Positions 8,483 through 15,451 of a DNA stretch of 28,699 bases are shown here, piece by piece. The position numbers were made by a program, and so were the translations under genes. Position 1 is the stretch's first letter, and every line of letters starts with the position of its first letter. The stretch comes from a bacterium. Lineage in GTDB: Bacteria > Bacteroidota > Ignavibacteria > Kapaibacteriales > UBA961. The notes beneath the pieces were generated by a model. It worked only from the letters and a program-made list of their open reading frames with translations, was not told the DNA's origin and made no database searches. The stretch lies in the NCBI GenBank assembly GCA_022844575.1, contig JALHLL010000011.1, positions 1 to 28,699 on the forward strand, written 5' to 3'.

Positions 8483-8519
8483 TCCCCTCATTATAAAAGA
8501 TATTGAGGGGATTTTTTTT
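8483..8519 (+). terminator. Rho-independent terminator after the Omp28 gene
   Basis: TCCCCTCA (8483-8490) pairs perfectly with TGAGGGGA (8504-8511) over a 13-base loop, followed by eight T (8512-8519). The next gene starts 11 bases later, so it must have its own start signal or depend on read-through. Confidence 0.92.
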
Positions 8520-8530
8520 GAGGACACACT

Positions 8531-9070
8531 ATGATAGAAAATGGAAAGAGCGCATCGGTTTTTACCTATAATGGTTTAACACCTATTATTCACCCGACCG
8601 TATTTTTATGTACGGGAGCTATTATACTTGGCGATGTGCAGATAGGGGCGGATTCCTCCGTATGGTTTAATACGGTAATACGCGGCGATGTACATAGCAT
8701 ACGCATAGGCGAAAGAACGAATGTGCAGGATTTATCGATGCTTCATGTTACCTACAAAAAGTATCCGCTTATGATAGGCAATGATGTGACGATAGGGCAT
8801 TCCGCTATTATACATGGTGCTACGGTGGAAGATAATATTCTTATAGGCATGGGTGCCAAAATTCTCGACCGTGCCATTATACGGAAAAACTCCATGGTTG
8901 CAGCGGGTTCTGTTGTGCGTGAGGGCTTTGAAGTACCGGAAGGTGTATTGGTGGCAGGTGTTCCGGCAAAAATTGTACGCGAACTAAAGCCCGAAGAAAT
9001 AGAAAAAATCACTCAATCGGCACAAAACTATATGTTCTATACGGAGGAGTATAGAAGGAATGAGGAGTAG
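8531..9070 (+). CDS. Gamma-class carbonic anhydrase-like hexapeptide protein
   Basis: A 179-residue left-handed beta-helix protein (YrdA/CaiE/PaaY group). Hexapeptide turns run from residue 30 to about 150 (AIILGDVQIGADSSVWFNTV, IGNDVTIGHSAIIHGATVED, NSMVAAGSVV). The three zinc-ligand histidines are present as His72, His90 and His95. Arg51, Asp53, Gln66 and Asp67, conserved around the site in the family, are also kept. The C-terminal helix (PEEIEKITQSAQNYMFYTEE) packs on the trimer. There is no signal peptide, so it is cytoplasmic. The fold and metal site are clear, but many members show little or no carbonic anhydrase activity, so the reaction is less certain. GAGG, 8-11 bases before the ATG, is a fair ribosome-binding site. 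Confidence 0.92.
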   Translation: MIENGKSASVFTYNGLTPIIHPTVFLCTGAIILGDVQIGADSSVWFNTVIRGDVHSIRIGERTNVQDLSMLHVTYKKYPLMIGNDVTIGHSAIIHGATVEDNILIGMGAKILDRAIIRKNSMVAAGSVVREGFEVPEGVLVAGVPAKIVRELKPEEIEKITQSAQNYMFYTEEYRRNEE

Positions 9071-9199
9071 GGAAAGCTGTACATTTCCGAATAATTTATA
9101 CCTCATACAAGATAACAATACGCTAATTCTGAAAATATTTGTGCGGACTAAGAACCTATAAAGTTATATAATACACGGATATAATATTATACGATAGAT

Positions 9200-9367
9200 A
9201 TGCCTACTTTACAGTGGATAGGACAAGAAAAAGTACACTGCTATGCTACGCAAACCTATCATTTATCGAGACCGAATAAGGTTGGTGTTGTTATGTCTTT
9301 TATCGTGGAGTGTCAGCCCAAAACAATGTTGTTTACATATTTCCCTTGTCGCTACACTAAAGTTTAA
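9200..9367 (+). pseudogene. 55-codon ORF with a DNA-methyltransferase-like N-terminus, possible remnant
   Basis: The frame starts MPTLQWIGQEKV, which closely resembles the first residues of many type III-like site-specific DNA methyltransferases (of the form MPTLNWIGKEKVV). The resemblance stops there: the next residues (HCYATQTYHLSRPNKVG) lack the expected NHH-VPYR continuation in all three forward frames, and the ORF ends at 9365-9367. It could be the 5' stub of a deleted restriction-modification gene or a chance match of twelve residues. Confidence 0.25.
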
Positions 9368-10073
9368 AGGATAAATACCTGCTGTAAGTTATAGATATGT
9401 CAATTGAGAGTGATTGAGTGAAAAGACCGCTTACAGCATGGGTAGTGAAAAATGTGTGAATTTTTGTTCATTTACAAGGTGCGGTTTACTAAAATTGATA
9501 GGTGAATATTCACCACCGACGGAGGATGTTGTCAAAATGCCTCAAAACAGCCCTTTTTTGCGATTTTTTCCTGAAAAAATATCAAAAAATGTAGTAATTC
9601 TGTAGTAGCGGTTTTACCATAGTTTTTTGTATTCTACGAGAGGTACAATGCCCATACAATAAACAGGTAAAAAGTTTTATGAATTTACCTTATTCAGATT
9701 GAAAAACCACTTGTTTATTTAAGTACAAATACGTAAGTTAGTTATAGTCGGTTAATGCCTTAGCATAATAATTACCGTTACACCAAGTGCTTGTTTGTTA
9801 GTGAGTTGTGATATGATGAAAAATACTTTTACGTTATTCCCTTTATTCTACGAACCATATTCTTGCGGAAATATATAACCCCCTCCGCTTACGGAATCGG
9901 TTTGTGCGCTTAAACATTTTCCGATACCGTTAAGTAAACTTACGAAAGGGGTATTTCTATACTATTTAGAAGGAGTACCATTATGGATACGACATAAAAT
10001 TACGAAAAAGTTATGAGTGAGTGACTTAGTAGTCACTTTTATGTGTATGTATATGTGAGCAAATCATATATAC

Positions 10074-10114
10074 GGAGGGAATAGTGTATGCCCTCAGGCG
10101 AGTTAAAAAACTAA
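10074..10114 (+). promoter_or_regulatory. Leader minicistron with strong ribosome-binding site
   Basis: GGAGGG (10074-10079) lies 8 bases before ATG at 10088, which opens the 8-codon frame MPSGELKN ending at TAA 10112-10114. The true secreted-protein start follows 29 bases later at 10144. This is the best Shine-Dalgarno sequence in the area, in a window where such sites are generally weak. A competing reading is a GTG at 10084, in frame with the secreted protein, which would add 20 basic and hydrophobic residues before its signal peptide. Confidence 0.35.
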
Positions 10115-10143
10115 TTTTTTTCAACTTTTTTGGAAAATCATTT

Positions 10144-10722
10144 ATGAAAACTTTTGTTAAAGTAATTATGCTTATGCTCTGTTGCGGCTTTATGGCAACA
10201 AATTCTCTGAAGGCACAAACATGCCCTGATGATCTTGCTCCGACCAATATTGCGTGGAGCTGGGGTTGTAAATACTATCAGATGCAATGGCCCAATGGCA
10301 ATACCTGTGAAACATGGATATGTTATTGTTATAGGCAGGTTAATGGCAAAACACAAATTTTTCTATCGAGTGTAGGGGCTGCCGCACCGTGCCCCGGAAC
10401 CGGATCTGAATGGACTGCTCAAGAATTAGCTATAATTTTTGCAAATGCAACACAGGAATTACTTAAAGATAATGATGTGGCAGGACCTTGTCCCCCATGT
10501 CCTGCAGGTAATGAAACTGAAGTTCTTAATAGCTTTTGTGCAAAAGCGGTACAGGATTCGGGAGGTAATTGGTCAATGCAAGTATGCTCCGGTTCGGGCT
10601 ATTGCTTGAGAACATGGAGAAGGTGTTGTAGCTCTACTGGCGAAATGACTATAACATTGTTAGGTACAACTACCAGTGGTAGCACATCTTGCGCTGTTGG
10701 CTGTTCAGCTGTTTGTAATTAA
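10144..10722 (+). CDS. Secreted cysteine-rich protein, unknown function
   Basis: A 192-residue protein. Residues 1-25 (MKTFVKVIMLML... ending LKAQ) form a signal peptide. The mature 167 or so residues carry 16 cysteines, an even number, in clusters: CETWICYCYR, GPCPPCPAG, CLRTWRRCC and a final CAVGCSAVCN. It is rich in Trp, Gly, Ser and Thr, with no membrane span and no catalytic signature that I recognise. Disulfide-stabilised folding outside the cytoplasm is the natural reading. A GTG at 10084 could extend the N-terminus, but ATG 10144 gives a normal signal peptide and is preferred. The next gene encodes a T9SS-like cargo protein 69 bases on, across a hairpin. This protein has no visible sorting domain of its own. 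Confidence 0.75.
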   Translation: MKTFVKVIMLMLCCGFMATNSLKAQTCPDDLAPTNIAWSWGCKYYQMQWPNGNTCETWICYCYRQVNGKTQIFLSSVGAAAPCPGTGSEWTAQELAIIFANATQELLKDNDVAGPCPPCPAGNETEVLNSFCAKAVQDSGGNWSMQVCSGSGYCLRTWRRCCSSTGEMTITLLGTTTSGSTSCAVGCSAVCN

Positions 10723-10731
10723 TTTTTTTGT

Positions 10732-10767
10732 TCGGTCGTTTATCACAAAATAAGCGACCGATATTTT
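10732..10767 (+). terminator. Probable terminator after the Cys-rich protein gene
   Basis: TCGGTCG (10732-10738) pairs with CGACCGA (10755-10761), extended inward by a G-U and two A-T pairs, followed by the T-rich TATTTTA. The tail is interrupted by A, so partial termination or an attenuator between the two secreted-protein genes is possible. Confidence 0.6.
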
Positions 10768-10791
10768 ATTGAATACTAAAAGAGGTTTTTT

Positions 10792-12186
10792 ATGCGCTCC
10801 GTTTTAATGTTTATAGTTCCATTACTTATTCTAAATGATGTTATTATTTCCGCTCAATCAATAAAGTGGGAATTACTCAAAAAACAACAAGGTAATCTTA
10901 CTCTTGCAATTCATGCCATAGCCGTTTTGGGAGAAAAACAATGTGCCGTTGCCGCTTATGAGGATGTGGGCGAATCTCCGAGATATTTTCAATACATAGA
11001 AACAACGAAAGATGGAGGAGAAACATGGCATAAAACGAGATTATTTCCTAATTTTAAGAGTGTTAATAGTCTACCGAGTATTTCATCCATGAAATATATC
11101 GATGAAAAAACAATTATTGCTGTTGGTGATAGTGGCTATATTTTTCGGACAAGTAATGCCGGTAATACATGGGAAATAATCCAGAACAAAAAGTATTGGC
11201 AATATAATAGTGTGGATTTTGTCGATGGTAAATATGGAATAGCCGGCGGTACTTTTGGGGTAATATCCATAACACATGATAGTGGTAAAACATGGCAGCA
11301 TTTTGAAAAAGTATCTTCTACGGATTTTGAAAATGTCTATGCACTATCTCAAAATTATTTTATAGCAAATACTTCTTTCCATTGCCGTCAATTTATGACT
11401 AAAGATTTAGGTAAAACATGGGATTCATCAATCATATCCAACGATTGTCGGGAAGTTCAAGGTGACTCGGTACGAGGAGATTTAACAAGGCAATTATTCT
11501 ATACAGATGAAAATAATGGAATGTTTTTCGGAATAAGATATCCAAAACTAACGAATGACTATACTTTACATTATCCCATATTCGGGACAACAAGTGATGG
11601 AGGAAAAACATGGGATGTGAAGGATGATTCAACAGCATTTCCAAATAAAATAATTGGGGAACCTGTTTTTATACGAACTCATAAGCTATCACCCTATATT
11701 TTTGCCGGACAATGGGGATCCGAGATGATATATACAACTAATATGGGTAAGAGTTGGCAAATAGATTCCTCCGTATTATCGGTGATTAATTATACTGATA
11801 ATCGTGATTTGGTATTTGCAACACCCAATCTGATATATTTCATAGGGGTACGTTGGTTGTTAAAGGGAACAATACAAGCAACGGATGTTGAGGATGGACC
11901 TCGTGGTAATCCTTATTTATTTATTGAAACAAACCCCGTTCCAAGTCGAAATCAATTGGATATGCGTATTTATGGATTATATAGCATCAATGAACAATTT
12001 ACCGTTCGGCTTTATGATATAATGGGTACAATGGTACGCGATTATACACTTCAGGCAAGGCAGAGGAATAATGGATATTGGACGGATGTTTCTGACACCA
12101 TTAATGATTTGGGATCGGGCGTATATATCGCTGTTTTTGAAACAAGCTCCGCTCAAAGTACTAAAAGGATTCTTGTTGTGCCGTAA
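10792..12186 (+). CDS. BNR/Asp-box beta-propeller protein with T9SS-like C-terminal sorting domain
   Basis: A 464-residue secreted protein with a signal peptide (MRSVLMFIVPLLILNDVIISA). Six Asp-box motifs of the form S/T-x-D/N-x-G-x-T/S-W are visible at about residues 72-79, 120-127, 151-158, 193-200, 257-264 and 315-322, each in a beta-hairpin, giving a YCF48-like or sialidase-like propeller. There are no sialidase catalytic residues that I can point to. From about 377 a type A-like sorting domain follows: NPVPSRNQLDMRI, VRLYDIMGTMVRDYT, LGSGVYIAVFET and the end STKRILVVP. Such domains direct passage through the type IX system to the cell surface. GAGG, 7-10 bases before the ATG, is a fair ribosome-binding site. 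Binding or structural roles are more likely than catalysis. Confidence 0.85.
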   Translation: MRSVLMFIVPLLILNDVIISAQSIKWELLKKQQGNLTLAIHAIAVLGEKQCAVAAYEDVGESPRYFQYIETTKDGGETWHKTRLFPNFKSVNSLPSISSMKYIDEKTIIAVGDSGYIFRTSNAGNTWEIIQNKKYWQYNSVDFVDGKYGIAGGTFGVISITHDSGKTWQHFEKVSSTDFENVYALSQNYFIANTSFHCRQFMTKDLGKTWDSSIISNDCREVQGDSVRGDLTRQLFYTDENNGMFFGIRYPKLTNDYTLHYPIFGTTSDGGKTWDVKDDSTAFPNKIIGEPVFIRTHKLSPYIFAGQWGSEMIYTTNMGKSWQIDSSVLSVINYTDNRDLVFATPNLIYFIGVRWLLKGTIQATDVEDGPRGNPYLFIETNPVPSRNQLDMRIYGLYSINEQFTVRLYDIMGTMVRDYTLQARQRNNGYWTDVSDTINDLGSGVYIAVFETSSAQSTKRILVVP

Positions 12187-12287
12187 ATATTGGAAAGTAG
12201 ATTGTTTACCCCAATAATATTGTGTTGTTACTTTTCGACCTTACTTGTGTGTGCATTTAAGGCAAAACTGTTCGACTGACACTCCGA

Positions 12288-13076
12288 TTATTGTAAAGAT
12301 AATTTTTGTTTTCTCTTTATCTCAAATAAAATAATACCTGCAGCAACGGAAGCATTGAGTGATTGAATATTGCCGGAAAGTGGTATGGTAACTGAAATAT
12401 CTAATAATCTTTTTGTTTCGGGTTTCATTCCTGTACCTTCGCTACCGATAACAAGAACGATGGGGTAGTCATAATCAGGTGTATCGTATGATTCGGCATT
12501 ATTCATAACTGTCCCTATTATTGTAAACCCGGCGGCTTTGCAATCTTTAAGGGCTACAAGGGTATTTGGTGCTTTTACAACCGAGATATAGTTTAATGCC
12601 CCTGCTGATGATTTCATCGTCGTCGGTGTAATCGGCGAACCGTTTTGTGTCGGTACTATTAAAGCATGTGCTCCTGAGCAAGAAAGCGATCGAGCTATTG
12701 CACCTACATTGTGTGGGTCATGAATCCCGTCCAATAAAACAAATACGGGTGTATCTGTTTGAGCATATGCTTTTTCGATTGCTTGTTCCAAACTGATTGT
12801 TTCGCAAATAGGCATAAGGGCAATCACACCCTGAACAACTCCACCACTTGCTTGAATCCTTTTTTCCAATAGAGAAAACTTCTGTTTATCTGCAATTGAA
12901 CATGGAATACCCTTTTTCTTTGCTTCAGTTCGGATTGTATCAATCCCTTCACCTTCCGACCCATATGCAAAAAAAATCTTTTCTATTGTTCTGTCTGCAC
13001 GTATGGCTTCAAGCACGGCACGTCTGCCGTAGATGCCTTGTGTCTGCTCGTTTTCATTAGTATGGTTGGATGTCAT
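12288..13076 (-). CDS. rlmB: TrmH-family 23S rRNA (guanosine-2'-O-)-methyltransferase
   Basis: A 262-residue SPOUT methyltransferase. The N-terminal substrate-binding domain starts at GIYGRRAVLEAIRADRTIEK (14-33). The catalytic knot domain shows motif 1 DGIHDPHNVGAIARS (about 116-130, with the conserved Asn and Arg), motif 2 IVLVIGSEGTGM (about 206-217) and motif 3 IPLSGNIQSLNASVAAGI (about 231-248), which form the S-adenosylmethionine knot. RlmB modifies G2251 of 23S rRNA in E. coli. The domain order fits RlmB, but related SpoU enzymes with tRNA targets cannot be excluded. It is divergent from queF, sharing a 91-base intergenic region that holds a 10-bp inverted repeat, and convergent with the preceding T9SS gene. 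Confidence 0.88.
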   Translation of the reverse strand: MTSNHTNENEQTQGIYGRRAVLEAIRADRTIEKIFFAYGSEGEGIDTIRTEAKKKGIPCSIADKQKFSLLEKRIQASGGVVQGVIALMPICETISLEQAIEKAYAQTDTPVFVLLDGIHDPHNVGAIARSLSCSGAHALIVPTQNGSPITPTTMKSSAGALNYISVVKAPNTLVALKDCKAAGFTIIGTVMNNAESYDTPDYDYPIVLVIGSEGTGMKPETKRLLDISVTIPLSGNIQSLNASVAAGIILFEIKRKQKLSLQ

Positions 13077-13111
13077 CTGCTTTGGATTAAACGGGAAAAA
13101 TTGGCTGAAAT

Positions 13112-13158
13112 GCCGTATTTTCGTGATTCTTATTCATTATTTGCAGCAAAAATACGGC
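13112..13158. promoter_or_regulatory. 10-bp inverted repeat in the rlmB-queF divergent promoter region
   Basis: GCCGTATTTT (13112-13121) and AAAATACGGC (13149-13158) are perfect reverse complements with a 27-base spacer. The right arm ends 9 bases before the queF ATG. On the minus strand TATTTTTG (13147-13154) also matches a TAnnTTTG -7 box for rlmB. It could be a hairpin over the queF translation start or a pair of half-sites for a repressor of both genes. It does not resemble a preQ1 riboswitch. Confidence 0.45.
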
Positions 13159-13167
13159 TGTTATGCT

Positions 13168-13509
13168 ATGGTGGAACTTGAAACATTTCCAAATCCGAAA
13201 CCCGAACGTCCATATACTATAACACATGTTTGTCATGAATTTACATCGGTGTGTCCGATTACGGGTCTTCCAGACTTCGCTACGGTAACTATAAAGTATA
13301 TTCCTTCGGAAATATGTTTGGAGTTGAAGGCACTAAAGTACTATTTTCTCGACTACCGTAATAAAGGTATTTTCTATGAAGCGGTAACCAATCAAATACT
13401 CGATGATTTGGTTGGGGCTTGTTCGCCGGTTGAGATGACCATTACGACGGAATGGGGTGTTCGTGGCGGTATGACTTCCGTAATTGTAGCAGAGTATAAA
13501 CGGTCTTGA
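13168..13509 (+). CDS. queF: NADPH-dependent 7-cyano-7-deazaguanine reductase (short type)
   Basis: A 113-residue enzyme reducing preQ0 to preQ1 in queuosine synthesis. The family signature EFTSVCPITGLPDFATV carries the thioimide-forming Cys29 and the general acid Asp36. LELKALKYYFLDYRNKGIFYE follows, with Glu71 at the position that binds substrate. Longer unimodular enzymes such as that of B. subtilis have His-Glu there, whereas this one has Tyr-Glu, a change that may be typical of short members. An open frame reaches back to 13033, but that would run through the promoter region and into rlmB; ATG 13168 precedes the first conserved residues. The gene is one base from queD, so the two are surely co-transcribed. 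Confidence 0.93.
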   Translation: MVELETFPNPKPERPYTITHVCHEFTSVCPITGLPDFATVTIKYIPSEICLELKALKYYFLDYRNKGIFYEAVTNQILDDLVGACSPVEMTITTEWGVRGGMTSVIVAEYKRS

Positions 13510-13510
13510 T

Positions 13511-13945
13511 ATGGCTCTCACGAGAATAGCAAAAGAATTCCGTTGGGAAATGGGGCATCGTCTTCCTTTGCATGAAGGGCTTTGCCGTAATATTCACGGT
13601 CATTCTTATTCAATGCGGGTTGATATAGAAGGTGAAACGGATGAATACGGTATGGTTATGGATTATTATGATATCAAAACGATTGTTCAGCCGATTGTTG
13701 ATATGCTTGACCATGCTTTTTTATGTGATGAGGATGATGAGATAATGAAGGAATTTTTCCGAACGAATCCGATGAAAACCGTTTTTGTACCTTTTTATAC
13801 GACTGCCGAAAATATTGCGCTGTACATGCTGGAAAAGGTGTGTATGGCTTTGGCAGACAAAAAGAATATCGGTAAAGTAATGATTCGAGTATATGAAACG
13901 GAAAAAACATATGCCGAAGTTGAGCGAAGTATTGCTCAGATATAA
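13511..13945 (+). CDS. queD: 6-carboxytetrahydropterin synthase (QueD/PTPS family)
   Basis: A 144-residue tunnelling-fold enzyme. Zinc ligands are His16 (EMGHRL), His29 and His31 (NIHGHSY). Cys25 stands in the C-x3-HGH arrangement typical of QueD. Asp67-His68 (DMLDHAF) and Glu129 (VYETEKTYAEV) complete the catalytic set. TTAENIA near residue 97 is the conserved oligomer and substrate region. QueD turns dihydroneopterin triphosphate into 6-carboxytetrahydropterin, the first dedicated step towards preQ0. Its neighbour queF does the later reduction. The intermediate enzymes QueE and QueC are not in the window. The start lies one base after the queF stop. Confidence 0.93.
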   Translation: MALTRIAKEFRWEMGHRLPLHEGLCRNIHGHSYSMRVDIEGETDEYGMVMDYYDIKTIVQPIVDMLDHAFLCDEDDEIMKEFFRTNPMKTVFVPFYTTAENIALYMLEKVCMALADKKNIGKVMIRVYETEKTYAEVERSIAQI

Positions 13946-13979
13946 TGGGTTAAATGAACATGATTAGAGAATATATTTT

Positions 13980-15440
13980 ATGAGTGTAAGAGTACGATTT
14001 GCCCCGTCACCAACGGGCTTTGTTCATATAGGTAGTTTGCGTACTGCTTTGTACAATTACCTTTTTGCCAAACATCATGGCGGAACCAATATTCTGCGTA
14101 TTGAAGATACGGACAGAACACGTTTTGTAGAGGGTGCGGAAGAGGAAATCATTTCTACTTGTCGTTGGGCAGGCATTGAGTTCGATGAAAGTACGGAAAA
14201 AGGTGGCAAATGCGGTCCATACAGACAATCTGAAAGAACTGAAATATATCGTCAGCATGCTACCATTTTACTTGAAAACGGAAATGCGTATTATGCTTTC
14301 GATACTTCGGAAGAGTTGGATAAAATGCGCGAAAGACAGCAGGCGGCCGGCATTGCGCCGAAATATGATCGTTCGATAATGCGCAATCAATATACTCTCG
14401 GCGACGAGGAAACAAAACGTATGCTTGATGAAGGTGCAGAGTTTTGTATTCGCCTTAAAGTTCCTTTAAGTTCGGAAATTGCTTTTAATGATATGATAAG
14501 AGGTCATGTTTCGTTTTCAAGCCGCGATGTTGATGATCAGATACTCATGAAATCAGATGGTTTTCCTACCTATCATCTTGCAAATGTTGTAGATGATAGA
14601 TTGATGGAAATTACTCACGTTATTCGTGGTGAGGAATGGTTACCCTCAACACCTAAACATATTCTTCTGTATAGTGCTTTTGGTTGGGATGCACCTCAAT
14701 TTGCTCATCTTCCTTTACTTCTGAACGAAGATCGTTCTAAAATGAGTAAAAGAAAAGGTGATGTTTTTGTGTATCAATTCCGTGAAAAGGGCTTTTTCCC
14801 GGAAACATTAGTAAACTTTGTGGCTTTGTTGGGTTGGAATCCGACAGCGGATAGAGAAATGTTTACGATGCAGGAAATGATTGATTCCTTTACTTTGGAA
14901 AAAGTCAATAAAGCGGGTGCGGTATTCGACTATAAAAAATTGGAATGGATGCAGTCGGAATACATGAAAAAAACGGACCCTGATAAATTTGTTTACATGG
15001 TTCGCAATTCATTGAATGAAAAAGGTATTAGCGAAGTTAGTGATGACTATATCAAAAAGGTCATTATCCTTTTAAGGGAGCGTGTACAATTTCCTACACA
15101 AATCGCAAGTTTTGGCGATTATATGTTTGAATTACCAAAAGGATATGATGAAGAATTCAAAAACAAGGTATGGACTGAGAAAGCGGCTTCAGCAATTCCG
15201 ATGGTTATCGAAATTTTAAGAAACGCCGATGAGTTCACACAACCGGCACTTCATGCTAAGGTTCAAGAATTTTTAACAGAAAATAAACTCGGCTTTAAAG
15301 ATATCATGAATCCACTTCGACTCCTTATTACTGGTAAATCGGTAGGTGCAGGAATGTTCGAGACAATGGAGGTTCTTGGTAAAGATGCTACATTACAAAG
15401 AATCGATACAATCTTTCAATCAATTACCGGAGCTAAGTAA
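13980..15440 (+). CDS. gltX: Glutamyl-tRNA synthetase
   Basis: A 486-residue class I aminoacyl-tRNA synthetase joining glutamate to tRNA-Glu. The HIGH-type motif is PSPTGFVHIGSLRTALYNYL (His16), and the KMSKS-type loop is DRSKMSKRKGD (Lys254-Lys257). The IEDTDRTR segment and the DGFPTYHLANVVDD and HVIRGEEW blocks are standard for bacterial GltX. The C-terminal anticodon-binding helical domain covers about residues 330-486. Length is normal for the family. No CxCxxxC zinc motif was seen in the usual SC-fold region. It lies 34 bases after queD in the same direction. Pairing with queuosine genes is reasonable, since tRNA for Asp, Asn, His and Tyr carry queuosine and GluQ-type enzymes derive from GltX, but this is a full-length synthetase, not GluQ. 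Confidence 0.97.
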   Translation: MSVRVRFAPSPTGFVHIGSLRTALYNYLFAKHHGGTNILRIEDTDRTRFVEGAEEEIISTCRWAGIEFDESTEKGGKCGPYRQSERTEIYRQHATILLENGNAYYAFDTSEELDKMRERQQAAGIAPKYDRSIMRNQYTLGDEETKRMLDEGAEFCIRLKVPLSSEIAFNDMIRGHVSFSSRDVDDQILMKSDGFPTYHLANVVDDRLMEITHVIRGEEWLPSTPKHILLYSAFGWDAPQFAHLPLLLNEDRSKMSKRKGDVFVYQFREKGFFPETLVNFVALLGWNPTADREMFTMQEMIDSFTLEKVNKAGAVFDYKKLEWMQSEYMKKTDPDKFVYMVRNSLNEKGISEVSDDYIKKVIILLRERVQFPTQIASFGDYMFELPKGYDEEFKNKVWTEKAASAIPMVIEILRNADEFTQPALHAKVQEFLTENKLGFKDIMNPLRLLITGKSVGAGMFETMEVLGKDATLQRIDTIFQSITGAK

Positions 15441-15451
15441 ATTTGCGGGCA

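Larger units (their letters stand above)
9071..10143. other. Gene-poor kilobase between carbonic anhydrase and Cys-rich protein
   Basis: No convincing full gene on either strand. It holds a 55-codon ORF at 9200-9367, a 9-bp inverted repeat with a 41-base spacer (9380-9388 and 9430-9438, TGCTGTAAG/CTTACAGCA), a TTG-initiated 63-codon frame at 9414-9605 with no family resemblance, and a small hairpin at 10020-10037 (AGTGACT/AGTCACT, 4-base loop, three T). Two Shine-Dalgarno-led minicistrons are also present (9969-9997 and 10074-10114). It may be a decayed gene region or a long leader for the next gene. Confidence 0.5.

Noticed and set aside
9414..9605. 63-codon frame opening at TTG
   Set aside because: Non-ATG start without a ribosome-binding site, no family resemblance, and a gene-poor context. 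Likely a chance frame.
12187..12287. Terminator between the convergent T9SS gene and rlmB
   Set aside because: Only a 6-bp AAAGTA/TACTTT pairing with a 39-base loop was found, and it has no T-run, so it is not a credible terminator.
13033..13167. N-terminal extension of QueF
   Set aside because: It would overlap rlmB and run through the inverted repeat. The conserved protein begins after ATG 13168.
13077..13167. preQ1 riboswitch ahead of queF
   Set aside because: I looked for the aptamer cores and the A-rich tail of the known classes and found only a simple inverted repeat.
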